NCBI GenBank assembly: GCA_948567375.1
Contig: OX419758.1
Location: 14,203,001 to 14,267,000, forward strand
Source of the DNA: Lunularia cruciata
Taxonomy: Eukaryota > Streptophyta > Marchantiopsida > Lunulariales > Lunulariaceae
Direction of reading: 5' to 3'
DNA length: 64,000 bases
Below the pieces are notes generated by a model. The model was given only the letters and a program-made list of their open reading frames with translations. It searched no databases and was not told the DNA's origin. This document shows, in pieces, positions 9,333-21,288 of this stretch (position 1 is its first letter; each line of letters opens with the position of its first letter). Position numbers and translations under genes: made by a program.

Positions 9333-12300
9333 TTGATTAGTTCCAATGGGATTGAAGGCTCGACCTATGCAAGTTTGCTTCACTTGCAAGGTATGATATC
9401 TAATCGGGGTTGTAGAATTTTGGTTGATTCTGGAAGTTCAGAGAATTGCATGTCTATGCAAGTAGCAAAGGAATTGGGTATTCCTATCAAGCCAGTGATT
9501 GGAAGTAGTTTGATGATGGCAGATGGTAGAAAGGGTTCTGTATTCCGCACCTTGCATCCTGTTACCTTCAAGATTGGGAAGGAGTATTTGGAGTGTATGA
9601 GGTTTGTAGTGGCACCTCTACACTATGATATCATTCTGGGTCTACCTTGGCTTGAATGTCATAAGGTTCAATTTGATTGGACCCGACACCAAATTCAAGT
9701 ACAACACCAAGGTAGGAATTTCCGATTAGGTTGTCTGGCACCTCTGAGTAAGACACCTAAGAATAGTCAGTCCCAAGATGGGAAGTTTGTCGAGAAGGTA
9801 GCCATAGAGCAAATCTGGAAGGGAGATGAGTCCCAAGATGGGAAGTTTGCCAGGAAGGCAACCATGGAGCAAGCTCGGAAGAGAGATGAGTCCCTAGAAG
9901 GGAAGTTTGTTAATGAAACAGCCATAGAGCAAGCTTTGGAGGAAGATAAGTCTGTATTCGCAATGTGGATCAAGCCGATTGCACAAGAACAATCTGAGGA
10001 GGGCCAAGTGCCGCATCAAGCGACGGTTGATCGGATAGTTCAAGAGTTTGCAGATGTGTTTTCGGATGATCTGCCAAAGGGATTACCCTCTGATTGAGGT
10101 ATGCCCTTCAAGATCGAGTTATTGCCAGGGAGTACTCCAGTGAGTAGACCAATCTATCGGCTCTCACCAAAGGAGTTGGAGGAGTTGCGAACAACACTTA
10201 CAGAGTTGTTGGAGAAGGATTTCATACAACATAGTACCTCTCCTTGGGGAGCACCGGTACTATTTGTTCCAAAGAAGGATGGAGGACTTCGTTTCTGTAT
10301 TGATTTCCGTGGGCTCAATAAGCAAACTGTGAAGAATGCATATCCCTTGCCTCGGATCGATGACTTGCTTGATCAATTAAGTGGAGCACGATACTTTTCC
10401 AAGCTAGATCTTTGTAGCGGCTATTGGCAAATTCCTATTGAAGGAGAGGACGTGAAAAAGACTGCCTTTCGTACAAGGTATGGACATTTTGAGTGGAGAG
10501 TTCTACCTTTCGGACTCACTAATGCTCTAGCAGTCTTCATGGATCAGATGCATTGGGTGTTGGAGGGGCTATTGGATCAGTCTGTGGTAGTGTTCTTAGA
10601 TGATACCTTAATCTATAGTAGGATAGAGGCAGAACACATGAATCATGTGCAAGAAGTCCTAAGACGACTACGACAGTGGAAATTTTACTGCAAGAAGTCA
10701 AAGTGTGCTTTTTGGCAAAAGGAGGTTACCTTCTTGGGTCATAAGATCTCATCAGAGGGGATCAAGATGGAAGAAGAGAAGATCAAGGCCATTACTGATT
10801 GGCCTACCCCGAAGGATGCTACCGAAGTACGAGCGTTCAACAGATTGGCCAGTTTTTACCGACGGTTCATCCACTATTATGCTCACGTGGCTGCACCATT
10901 GACTGACCTCTTGGGAAAGAACTCGAGCTTCCAATGGACCACCAAGCATGAAGAAGCATTCCAGAAGTTAAAGCATATGGTGTCTTCAAGACCCATTCTT
11001 CAACCATATGATCCTCAACTACCTTGTGTGGTTGATTTTGATACTTCTAACTTTGCAATTGGAGCTGTGTTGCAACAAGAATTTCCAGATGGACTACATC
11101 CTATTGCCTTTGTGTCTCGCCGACTAAATACAGCTGAAAGAAATTACTCTGCTCGAGATCGGGAACAACTTGCAATGGTATATGCCACCAAGGTATGGAG
11201 GCATTATCTCTTGGGGAAACAAGTGATCACGCGAACTGATCACAAGCCATTGTTGCAGACCTTACACCTAGAGCACATGAAGAGTCGATATCATCGATGG
11301 GAAGAGAAACTCCAATTGTTTGACATCAAACTTGAGTACAAACCAGGTCGGTTCCATGTCATCCCTGATGCTCTATCACGACGACCTAATTTGAAGTCTC
11401 TTCCTCTCATCGCGGCAGCAATTACGACGGTGTCAATTGATCCCAAGATTCATAACGAGTTTCGGTTAGCCCTACAGCAAGATCCCTTCTTCCAAATGGT
11501 ACACGATCGTCTAACAGCACGCGACAAGGAGTACAACACCTTCTCCTTCAAGGAAGGCCTTTTATTCCATGCAGACCAGATCTATGTTCTAACCAAAGGT
11601 GATCTTCGACTTGTGCGCCTTCAAGAAGCCCATGATTTACCAATAGCTTGTCACATGGGAGTGGACAAGACCTTGGGCACCCTCCAACGCCAATGGTGGT
11701 GGCCCAACATGACACGAGATGTTCGAGACTTTGTCCGATCATGTGAGAGTTGCCAACGGAACAAGGCCAGCAACCAGAAGCCGAGTGGACTCCTTCAACC
11801 ACTTGCCATTCCATCCGCTCATTGGGAGCATGTGAGCTTGGATCTCATCACATCCTTGCCAAAGACAAAACAAGGACACACCGCAATTGTGGTGTTTGTG
11901 GATAAGCTTAGTAAGCAAATCCACTTGGCACCAACCTGTGATACCGTGGATGCTCCAACCTTAGCGCAAATCTACTTCGACAATGTCTTCAAGCATCATG
12001 GGATGCCACGTGTACTCATCTCCGACCGTGATCCTTGATTTACCGGGAAGTTTTGGCAAGCACTCTTCCAGATACTTGGCACCAAGCTTGCTTTGTCCAC
12101 GGCCTATCATCCTCAAACTGATGGACAAACCGAACGCGCCAATCGTACATTGGAGGATATGTTGCGGGCCTTTGTCAATGTCCACCATACCAACTGGGAT
12201 GAATGTCTTGCAGCTGCAGAATTTGCCTACAACAATTCCAAACAGGCAAGCACTGGATTTTCTCCCTTCTTTCTCAATTTTGGCCAAGGTCCGCTTGTTC

Positions 12301-12857
12301 CAGATTCTCTTCTTGCTCCCCCTCCCTCTCAGGTTCCTCATACTTCTACATTCTTGACCACTATATCCCAATCTCTCCAACAAGCCAAATCTCACCTCCT
12401 TGTTGCTCAGAATCGCCAAAAACAATATGCAGACCATCATTGTCGTGATCTCACCTTTGAAGTTGGTGATAAAGTCATGCTATCCTCTAGTAACCTCCCT
12501 CTCCCACTTGATACCCAATTTCGTAAACTTGCTCCTAATTGGATAGGACCCTTTGATATCACCCACATTATCTCTCTTGTTGCTTATCGTCTTGCCTTAC
12601 CTTGTCACATGCGTATCCATCCTGTCTTTCATATTTCCAAGTTGAAACCCTTTGTTCCTAACCCTTCTTCCTTTTCCTCTCGAGTCCAACCTCCCCCTCT
12701 TCCTGTCCCTATCAATGATCATGAGGAGTACAAAGTTGATCGTATCCTTGCGCGTCGCCATATTCAACGAGGCCATCACCAACATATGGAGTACAAGGTC
12801 CTTTGGAAAGGGTACCCCCTTCATGATGCTACATGGGAACCTCTTTCTCACCTCTAG
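9333..12857 (+). pseudogene. pol of B1: PR-RT-RNaseH-IN-chromodomain, two stops
   Basis: A single frame of about 1,175 codons. Protease has LVDSGSSENCM with its catalytic Asp near 9426. RT has [14 protein letters not shown] and FLDDTLIYS, with the Asp pair at 10599-10604. RNase H begins about 11035 ([15 protein letters not shown]) and its end (PDALSRRP) is near 11370-11390. The integrase has an HHCC finger ([17 protein letters not shown]; about 11653-11765) and a DDE core (LDLI, ISDRDP, DGQTERAN). A GPF-type tail leads to a chromodomain at about 12723-12851 (EYKVDRILARRH, VLWKGYPLHDATWEP). Stops at 10095-10097 and 12036-12038 are both TGA. Every catalytic residue I can locate is present. The chromodomain would steer integration to chromatin. 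Confidence 0.93.
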
Positions 12858-12932
12858 AATGCACAGATGGCCATCAAGGAATTCGAAGCTTCACTAGCGA
12901 CGAGGACGTCACCAACTAGCGGCGGGAGAATA

Positions 12933-13355
12933 TGTAACAATATGGAGTTTAGTGACAAAGTTAGTCGGGCTTACGAAGTAGAGAATAAGAAAAAATAGCC
13001 TAGAATATTCTAGAAGCATCTAAGAAGCTTCTTAGGAAGCTTCCCAACTAGTTAACTTGCGCCCTAAGCCGGTAGCTTCTAGAAGGAAGCTTCTAGAAGC
13101 TTCTAACTAGCTTAGCTTGCATGCCAAGTAGGCGGCTTCTAGAAGGAAGCTTCTTGAGAAGCTTCCTAGTTAACTTGGCTTGCACTCCAAGAAAGCGGCT
13201 CAAGGAAACTTCTTGAGAAGCTTCAAGAGTCTTGTATGCTACCTATAAATACCAAGGCCAAAGCTCATGCTAGGCATTCGGAGTTTTCCCTCATTCAAGT
13301 GTCCCAATGTGAGCTTCCATTCTCCTATTTCTCTCCTCGGTTTTGGTCTTTTACA
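12933..13355 (+). repeat. 3' LTR of B1
   Basis: This 423-bp LTR (TGTAACA...TTTTACA) follows the purine tract GGCGGGAGAATA. It differs from the 5' LTR by a 14-bp unit and few bases. The extra unit completes a perfect four-part heat-shock-type element, GAAnnTTCnnGAAnnTTC, at 13086-13103. Confidence 0.94.
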
Positions 13356-13360
13356 TCCTC

Positions 13361-13458
13361 TTTGTCTATATAATAAAGAGAAGGTGCTCCTTTGGGGCAT
13401 CGAATGTTTGAGTGTGCAATCTATATTTTCTCTCTTCTCTTTTCCTCGAAGTATTACA
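13361..13458 (+). repeat. 3' LTR of family A, second part
   Basis: Beyond B1 the family-A LTR resumes with TTTGTCTATATAATAAAG, matching 1863-1961, and ends TATTACA at 13458. ATTAG follows as the right target-site copy. Confidence 0.93.
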
Positions 13459-13463
13459 ATTAG

Positions 13464-14150
13464 CCCCGTGTTACCTTTTTTGTCTCACCCTTGTACAGCT
13501 TGACGAGGTCTTCCCGTCCTTTGCTTTTATTGCACGGTTGCCTTCTATACTATGACAAACAAGATAAAGTCCCTTTGGTGACTTTCATAACCAGTTGAGA
13601 GAATCTGCCAATCCTTACACATAAACATGCTACCCTAAGAACCCTTAAATATTAGCTCCCATAATGAAAGTGGGATGTATGTGGACATAAAAGTTCTCAA
13701 CCTTATTGGGTCAAAGATAACCCATCAAAAAAATTTTGCAAAACAAATCTCCCTCATGGAATGCCCAACAACACTTCCAATAAGACCTTTTTGAAGGCCA
13801 ATTTTCATTGTGCACTAATTCCAATGGTCATGCTAAATATGATTAACATGCAATGGTGATCCAAATTATGGAAATATCATCTGAATTGCACCATAATGAA
13901 ATTTGTGCAAGCAACCTAACTACACTTTCATAGGCTTAGCTAAATAACATTCTGATAGTCATCAAGCTAAACCTATGGGGTTATGCAAAGCTAGAATAAT
14001 TCAGCAAAACATGAGGGTAAATGATATTACATCAAAAATCTTTACTATTCTTCCCTTCAAAAACATGCAAACAATCTACTAATAACAGCTCATGCAACAG
14101 ATAAAAAATTCAGGGCCAAAATGCAAGTTGAAAAATGTAGTAACCCAATA
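13464..14150. other. No gene recognised
   Basis: AT-rich sequence without a credible reading frame or repeat boundary. It is probably decayed repeat DNA flanking the family-A insertion. Confidence 0.5.
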
Positions 14151-15620
14151 ATTCCAAATTTATACTTTTCTTATGTTTTCCCTTGTTTTTGTTGAGAGAA
14201 GAGTGGACTTTTGGCTTTTAAGGAAGAAATCACACAAAACTCTATTGTAGGTGAATATTTGGTCCTTCTTAAAACATTAATCTTGGCAAGACTAGCATAT
14301 TCACAAAAGGTGACTGAACTTGTTCCAATGTAGATGAATTACCGCATCTTCTAAAGATTATGTATCACTTATTCAAAGGAGGACACGTTCTTTGTAAGGA
14401 GAAAACATTTATTCAGAAGATGAAGAGGGAATGTGGCAATGCCCACTTTGAGGCTAGTATCTTTGCAGTTACATGTCCAAATGGCACAATATTTTTCTTG
14501 TTGGAAGCACCTTTGCCAAACCTTTCCAATGCCACCACAATTGACAATTTTGAAGCCCTATAGCAAACATTATGGGCATTTAAATGTTCTATTTTACAAG
14601 TGAAGGAGGAGCAGATTTGGTGGACCATATTTTCCTCATCACAAGTCCAATTGGGGTGCTCTTTACCTTGTTGGAAGTGTGTTTGCAAGAGCTTTTGATT
14701 GAGTTCAAGATAGTTTTGATTGGACATCTATAGAAGAAGTTTGAACATCTAGATATTCAGATCCTAAAGTCCAAGTGGTTTCATTCAAGGAACTTGAAGA
14801 AATAAATTGTTTGGTGAAGAGTCAATTTGAAACTCTTTGGAAGACAAAAGTGGATCTTTGGAAGTTAGCAGACAAAGAGAAGGTACAATCTGTAGAGTGA
14901 GTCTTGGAATGTAAAGCGTAGGTGAGGCTATTGATGGCTGACTATGAATTGGCGGCTATCAAGAAGGTGACACATGAATAATCAATTAGTAGCCTACCAA
15001 GGGAGACAAGTCTTTGCATCACCAAATACCAAGAATTGGTGAAGAATCTATAGGATAGATTGTAGACACTGCATCAAGAGCTCATCACCATGACAGTTTG
15101 TTTGAAAAAGAAGAAGTACAAGAAGCTCCAACTCTTGGCGGTAGCTCCTAATTTTGTACCAAGACTCTTCAAGATGGTGAAGTGAACGTACAATTATTAG
15201 TGAAGGGGTTGAGGGAGGAACAACATTAGAACACAATAAGACAAGTATGTAACACCATGGATGAGTTGATGGTGGAGTTTTTAGGAGGGTACCACTACCA
15301 TGGATGAGATACATGAGCTCAGACTTGCACATCAAAATCTCATGGAGCCGCTTGAAGACCAGATCTTGGAGTAGATTGCCTTAGGACTTAAGACTAGGAA
15401 AGAGAGGAAGTTTAGAGTGCTGAGAGTGCTGAGAGTGTGTTGAGAGAGCTTGAGGTTTACATTGCTATCCATTAGAGCTAAATTCAGCAAGGTAGTGGAG
15501 TCTTTAGAGGTAGAGAGGTGGCTAGAGGAGTGACCAAAGCCTGTAGTGCAAATTGAGGAGGAAGTGGAGTAACAATGTTGTCTTGGCACATATTTTGAGC
15601 CAACTTGTCTCTCACTCAAG
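14150..15620 (+). other. Degenerate coding-like region with coiled-coil character
   Basis: On the plus strand, frames broken by stops read as Lys/Glu/Leu-rich heptad-like protein, for example around 14930-15130 (MADYELAAIKKV, KYQELVKN, LHQELITMTV). One 67-aa stretch is open at 14360-14563. No family is recognised. It may be a gag-like or other repeat-derived relic; similar lysine-rich broken frames occur near 37.6 kb (minus) and 63.4 kb (plus). Confidence 0.3.
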
Positions 15621-16279
15621 ATGAACCTCTAATGGCTATTGGGGTGGCATACCATGGACTAAGAAGGCAAAAACCAAACTCTAGCACACACCTCCAAGGC
15701 ACCTCCAAGACTCATGCCATTACTCACTAGACAACTCAATGAGAGAAAGATAATTGCAAATAAAAGGATGACAAGTATCTCCTCACCTCTAGCTTATATA
15801 CTTGTGAATAGTTACATACCAATGGTACTAATTACATAACTCAAGTTATTAGAAAAAATTCATATAAAGTTTAAAGTCTAAAGTCTAAAGTCTAAAAAAA
15901 TATCCAAACTTATGGGAATAATCCCCTAAACATATGGTCTTATCTTGACCCAAGTACCAAGTCAAGGATTCCTTCATATGGGCTATCTACTTGGACTATA
16001 GAAGAATCTAAACCAAAAAGCTTGTGGGTCCAAGAGTTCTTAACTCTTTCCTCAAAGCCTTAAAATAATATCAAATCAATATCTAGAATTCTAAATAGTA
16101 GTGCTCACTCTTTCACCTTCCTCTAGAGTAGAGTCACCTTTGTCTTAGCTATGACTAACTCTTGCTAAACATGGCTAATGTAGAAGCTTTTTTAGCTCTA
16201 TATAAATAATATCTCTCAACTATTTACAATATCAAACTAAATGTCATAATAGAGCATACATGAATTCATGGATGTTACA
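15620..16279 (-). repeat. Probable 3' LTR of gypsy element C
   Basis: On the minus strand a purine tract (CTGGGGGTAAA, about 16280-16290) is followed by TGTAACATCC starting at 16279, as expected where an LTR begins. A TATATAAG box on the minus strand lies at 15793-15800. The far end is not defined and no matching 5' LTR was found. Confidence 0.45.
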
Positions 16280-16289
16280 TTTACCCCCA

Positions 16290-17560
16290 GACTAAGATTT
16301 CACTTTGTCCTTAGACTGAATATCTCTCTGCCTTTTGTGATATAACTTTAACTTGTCATGGGTAATCCAATCAAAGCATCTTTCTCCCAACTCCTTGAGA
16401 TTGCTCCACACCTTCTCCACTATGAAAGGTCCAAAGTATTAGGCAAAAACTTCTTTTGCACCCTCTTGAATTGAATGGAATCAAACAACATTACTCAATC
16501 ACCTTACTTGAAGAGTTCCACCTTCTTCTTGCCTTGCCTCTTGTCATAGCTCTCCTTTTGTTTCCTTTGGGCTTGCTCCACTTGAACTATAGCAATTGCT
16601 CTTTCCTCCTCCAATTCCATGGACCTTTCTTTGACTTTTCTACATAACCTCCTTGTGTCTTCCTCAATTTCCCATGAATGCTTTGAAAAGTAGGAAGATA
16701 CAAGAGAATAGGTACAATAGACTCAATGCTATACACCAAATGAAATGGAGGATACCTAGTTGATGTCTTCATGGTTGGCCTATTCTCCCACAAAATTGCA
16801 TGAATTCATTTGTCCCAATGATGTTTAGCCTCCGCCATTTCTACATTTTTGGCAAACATCATGCATAAGGTCTAATTGGTTCTCTTTGCCAAGCCATTGG
16901 AGTTTAGCTTATATGATGTGGTCACTCTATATGGTATAAAGAAATGTCATAACATGGATGTATTGATGCTTCATGTAAACTATCCTTCTTTATTTGAAAC
17001 CAATTCCAAAGGATAACCAAACCTAGGGATGACACATTCATAAATAAATCTACCAACTTCATCTTCATTCTTATCTCTCAATGGTCTAGTCTCAACCCAC
17101 TTGGTAACATAATTGATACCTACCACTATATATTAATTTGTTTTTGGGTTCTATTGAGAAGACCTACAATGTCAATTCTACACTTCTTAAAAGATCTTAG
17201 CAATAGAGTTGATCTAAGAGGTGGAGTGGAAGTAGATTTTCTAGCAAAAACCTAACAAATATTACAAGTTTTGCAATAATAAAGACAATCCTTGAAAATC
17301 CCTCTCCAATGTTAATTATCATTGTGAAAGTGGTCACCTTTCCAAAAAGTGACCTCCACACACCAAACCATCATGGAATCCTTTATGTGTAGGATAGACT
17401 CCTCCTTACCTATTGCTCTTTGAAGTAGACCATTTGCTCCTTGGTGAAAAAGTATATCCTCCACCATTGTATAAGGTCTAGATCTTGTTGCAAGGGATTG
17501 CATCTCTCCTAGCATGCATCCCATCTAAATAGTTATGTCTTCTAATAAAGTCCACAATCT
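16290..17560 (-). pseudogene. Integrase of element C (Tat/Athila-like, broken)
   Basis: From high to low coordinate on the minus strand: the finger region (RPYTMVEDILFHQGANGLLQ, 17312-17524), a core with INYVTKWVETRPLRDKNEDE near 17050-17130, then STRYPPFHLVYSIESIVPI (16690-16760), and a GPF tail near 16420. This order and wording fit Tat/Athila gypsy integrases, which lack a chromodomain, and none is seen. Many stops are present. Confidence 0.75.
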
Positions 17561-17599
17561 CCTTGTACTCCATTGGAATCTATTGAGTGATTGAGATTG

Positions 17600-18180
17600 T
17601 CATGAGCTCTGCATATGGGAAGGAATCATCCACTCACTCAACTTCATCATGATTATAAGCCCTAGATAACAAATCAGCATTTGCATATTTCTTCCTTTGC
17701 TTGTCCTCAATGGTATAATCATACTCAAACAAGAGTATCATCCACCTAACTAGCCTTCCCTCCACATCAGGCTTGTTGAAGATGGACTTCAAAGCCTTAT
17801 GATCCATGAAAATGGTGACCTTCCCTCCAATAAGGCAATGTCAAAACTTCTTGAGACCAAAATTATTGCAAATACTTCCCTTTTTATGATTGAATAATTT
17901 CTCTCTATTGGGACCATTTTTTTACTAGCATAAGCTATTGGATTATTATGCCAATATAAGTCTATTTGACTAATAGATCATCCTATAGTTACATTAGAAG
18001 CATTATTGTAAAGGATGAAAGGCTTACTCCAATCAAGTTTAGCAAGAATTGGAGCTATAACAAGGGATTAATTGAGCTCCTCAAAAGTTTTGAGAGCCTC
18101 CTTGTCCTCCAAAATCACCATGTATTTTACACCCTAATTCATGTAAATGGTTAATGCATAAGTCTTATTAGAAAATGAAA
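17600..18180 (-). pseudogene. RNase H region of element C
   Basis: The minus strand reads VTIFMDHKALKSIF, GRLVRWMILLFEYDYTIEDK and NADLLSRAY at about 17650-17830, the C-terminal half of a gypsy RNase H ending in the usual DLLSR motif. The first half is too decayed to delimit. Confidence 0.75.
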
Positions 18181-18189
18181 AGATGAATC

Positions 18190-19160
18190 TCCTATAATAC
18201 CTAACCATCCCCAAGAATTAGCATAACTTTGTCAAGCTTGAAAGGAATAAAAGCTATAAGATTTTCCTCACCTTTTTAAGATCTATTGCTATTCCATTCT
18301 TGTACATGATATGTCTTAAATAGACCTTCTTCACAACCAAAGATGCATTGCTTTGGGTTGAGGGATGCATTTGCTTCATCTAAGCATTGCAAGACCTTGA
18401 ATAAATTCTCAAAGTGCTCCTCCTTGCTCCCATATATACAAAAATCATCAATGAAATCTTTCATAAATTTCTCAATGAAAGGTTCAAATACCTTGTTCTT
18501 GAACCATTGAAATGTTACAAGAGTATAACTTTCAAAGTCCAAAAGACATGACTTTGAAAGCATAAGTCTTCAAGGTGTGATTAATGTGGTGAGTTGTTGA
18601 TGCTCTAGTGCAATCTTGATTTGATTTTATCCACTATAATCATCTGCAAAACTAGACCTCTCATGACAAGAAATTGCCTTCAAGATCTCATCAATGAATG
18701 GCAATGGGTAGTATTCGTTGTTGGTTATAACATTGAGCTTCTTGTAATCAACGCATACACAACGCTTTCCGTTCTTCTTCTTCATAATCACAATTGGAAA
18801 CACCTATTCTGAATTCTTTATCTTAAAGATAAACCCAATCTCTTTGAGTTTATCAATCTCCTCCTTCATAATTAAATTTTTTGGTGGGCTAATGCAACAT
18901 TGATTTTTTCCAAATAGGTCTTGCATGTGACTCCACCTCTGTCTTATGGTCCTCCAAGGTGACTTCCTTGAGATCCTTGTAGTTGAAAGTAGACACATGG
19001 ATGAACTTGCAAAAATCTCTTGAAATCTTGCCTTCTCCTTGGTAACATTTGGACCATACTTGAGAGTAGATAGTCTCCTCTCTATCTCTTCAAGTGTCAA
19101 TGATGATGTATTAAGGTCCTTCAAAACCTCTATCTTATGTACAAAATCCATGGCACACAA
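18190..19160 (-). pseudogene. Reverse transcriptase of element C
   Basis: The catalytic motif FIDDFCIYG is present near 18430-18452, followed by a fingers/thumb stretch ending in NPKQCIFGCEEG. The N-terminal part (18804-19160) includes the EEIDKLKEIGFI entry motif. Stops and frameshifts separate the pieces. Confidence 0.78.
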
Positions 19161-19261
19161 GGGATAAAAATTTGATAAAATTCATAGTCATCCTCCTTTG
19201 ATGATGTCTCTTCCTCCATGGTTGTATCCACACCTAAAGCTCATCTTTCTAAGTCCAATTC

Positions 19262-19750
19262 CTAATAATTAGAATATTGTATATTTGAATGTGAAGTGTG
19301 GTTGGTGTTAGTTATAGGAACTAAAATGTGATGGTTTGATGGCCCAATTCTCAAGTAAACTTTTTGCCATCTATCTATTGTGCATGTTGATCTCAACCAT
19401 GGCCTCCTAAGTAACAAATCATAACTTGAATCCTTCAAGACTTGGAAAGTCATGGAAACTTGTTGCTTGTTTGTCATGCTCATAAAAAAAAATTAAAAGC
19501 CTAAAGGTATCATACACAACTTCTTCATCAATTTCTCTAACATGGCATTCACCACAAATTTTCCATCAACAAGTGCATCCTTGATGTTTTGATCATTCAC
19601 ATTCACATTCCCATCAATCTTGGAGGCATATTCACAAGCCTCCAATGGTGTTGGTTTTGCATCCACCAACCCCATGGATAATAAAAAATTTTCCTTCTTC
19701 TTTATCTTCTTTCTTGTAGAACTCAAACCACCCATAAGCTCCTTCTTCAA
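19262..19750 (-). pseudogene. Protease region of element C
   Basis: SSYDLLLRRPWLRS (19262-19483) matches the second conserved gypsy protease motif (normally LLGRPWL, here Arg for Gly). An upstream piece at 19493-19750 reads VDGKFVVNAMLEKLM. The active-site D-S/T-G is not found. Confidence 0.6.
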
Positions 19751-19799
19751 GGTAAGAGTTCAAAGTAATCAGTTGAAGTTGATCCATTGTGATGTTAGC

Positions 19800-21130
19800 C
19801 TTGTGACTAACAATATCCACCAACTCATTGTAGTTCCATTGTTGCTTTGAGATCAAGAAATCATCCATTCCCAACTTCTTCCTTAGAATTTTTATTATTG
19901 AGGGTGTTGAAGTGTTGGTACAAGTATTCCTAGTAAGACTACCTTGCTAGGAGTGAATCCTTGAGAAGAATGTACATCATTTGAAAAATGTGCTCCTTCT
20001 CTTGTACCAAAAGCTCTAAGTTAAGACCTTTGGAGTTTGAGCACTCCTCCTTCTCATACTTGCTTTCCACAACATCTATGGATGGTATCTCCTTACCTCT
20101 ATTTGGAATAGGAGGTACTTGGGCTTCACCACCTCCCTCCTTCTCTATATTACCTCCTCCTTCCTCCATGATAAGTGCATTTTATGCAATTCCTTTGGAT
20201 GTGACCTCTACTTCCACAACCAAAATAATTTCTATTATTGAAATTGTTGGTTCATTGGCCCCTCTATATGGATTTTTCCTATAACCCCTAGGTTCTCTCC
20301 CAACATTCAAATTCACCTCTCTCTTCTTCCATAGTTGTACTACATTGATCTTGAGATTTGCAAGTTGCTCCATGATCATTTGAAGAGGATCTGCTGGTAA
20401 AGGTGCAAGAATTGGAACAACTACTACTTGTGGTACCACCCTTGGCACCAAAGAATCAAAAGCTCCACCATACTTATAGACTTGTGGAGGATGCACAACT
20501 TCTTTCACTACCAAATCACTCTCATCTCCTTCTAAATTCTCCTCCATATGAACTGCAATCTTGATAGCTTCTTCCTTGGAAGAATATTTTCTATATGTGA
20601 CCTTGCTTCAAATTTGTGGTGTCAACCTTCCCACAAAATTCTTGGTGAGCATAGCTCCCATCAAAATCATAGTAGTCTCCACATCATCCCACTCTTCCTC
20701 AACACTATATGGAACTTGGACTTCATCCTTCATCCTTTTTCATAAGCTCTCACGTTCTCTTCATCTCCTTGCTTGAGGAAGGCAATCTTACTCATCAATC
20801 TCTCATAAATTTCATCCAAAAGAAAGTTCTCAATGAGTGCTCTAGTTAAACTCTCCCAAGACTCTCTTCTTTCTTCTTGTATTGTGACTCATACCATGTA
20901 AGAGCCACATCTACAAGGAAATCTGATAATAATGAGGCCCACTCATTTTTCTTGCTCTCCTTGTTTCTTACAAGCTTTGTCCCTTGCAAGCCTCTTGAAG
21001 TCTCTCACAAACTTCCATATCTTTTCCATCCTTGCCAAAGAAAAACAAAAGATTCCCCATCTTAGCCTCTTACTACCTTTCTCCTCTCTCTATTTTTGTG
21101 CCACTCACCTTATGCCACTCACCTTATTAC
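19800..21130 (-). pseudogene. gag of element C
   Basis: Minus-strand pieces of a retrotransposon gag domain: KWASLLSDFLVDVALTWYES near 20890-20960, SLTRALIENFLLDEIYERL near 20790-20860, and WDDVETTMILMGAMLTKNFV near 20630-20690. A 121-aa stretch at 20182-20547 holds a proline/valine-rich linker. It is broken by stops throughout. Confidence 0.65.
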
Positions 21131-21288
21131 ATGATTAATATTATTTTAAGAGTAATACACTATTGGGAACGTAAAAGGTTCAGGTTGCTCCAAGATTTGC
21201 TCCACATGATCAAATCCTAGAGTACATATTAATCTTATACTCATGGATAATTTATCCATAAGTTTTAAGATGAGCTCCATCACTAATA

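Larger units (their letters stand above)
7727..13355 (+). mobile_element. Gypsy family B, copy B1: nested full-length chromovirus
   Basis: B1 is the best-preserved element of the window: 5' LTR 7727-8135, primer site 8137-8148, leader ORF 8158-8388, gag 8407-9306, pol 9333-12857, purine tract about 12921-12932, 3' LTR 12933-13355, and TCCTC target duplications on both sides. It sits inside the 3' LTR of family A. Gag and pol each hold only two in-frame stops, so it is younger than its host element. The C-terminal chromodomain makes it a chromovirus, and its short LTRs (about 0.4 kb) would fit a Reina- or Galadriel-like clade. The clade is a guess. Confidence 0.95.
1223..13458 (+). mobile_element. 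Gypsy family A: full-length chromovirus, split by a nested element
   Basis: This is a complete Ty3/gypsy element: 5' LTR 1223-1961, primer site 1963-1974, leader ORFs, gag, pol with protease, RT, RNase H, integrase and chromodomain, a polypurine tract at about 7076-7091, and a 3' LTR starting at 7092. The 3' LTR is interrupted by family-B element B1 (7727-13355) and resumes to 13458. The LTR ends form the inverted repeat TGTAATA/TATTACA. The flanks are CTTAG (1218-1222) and ATTAG (13459-13463), a 5-bp target duplication with one mismatch. Coding parts carry many stops and at least one frameshift, so it is dead. Confidence 0.93.

Noticed and set aside
11548-12440. Minus-strand frames of 88-159 aa across B1 integrase
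   Set aside because: They are antisense to a well-defined integrase and have no motifs.
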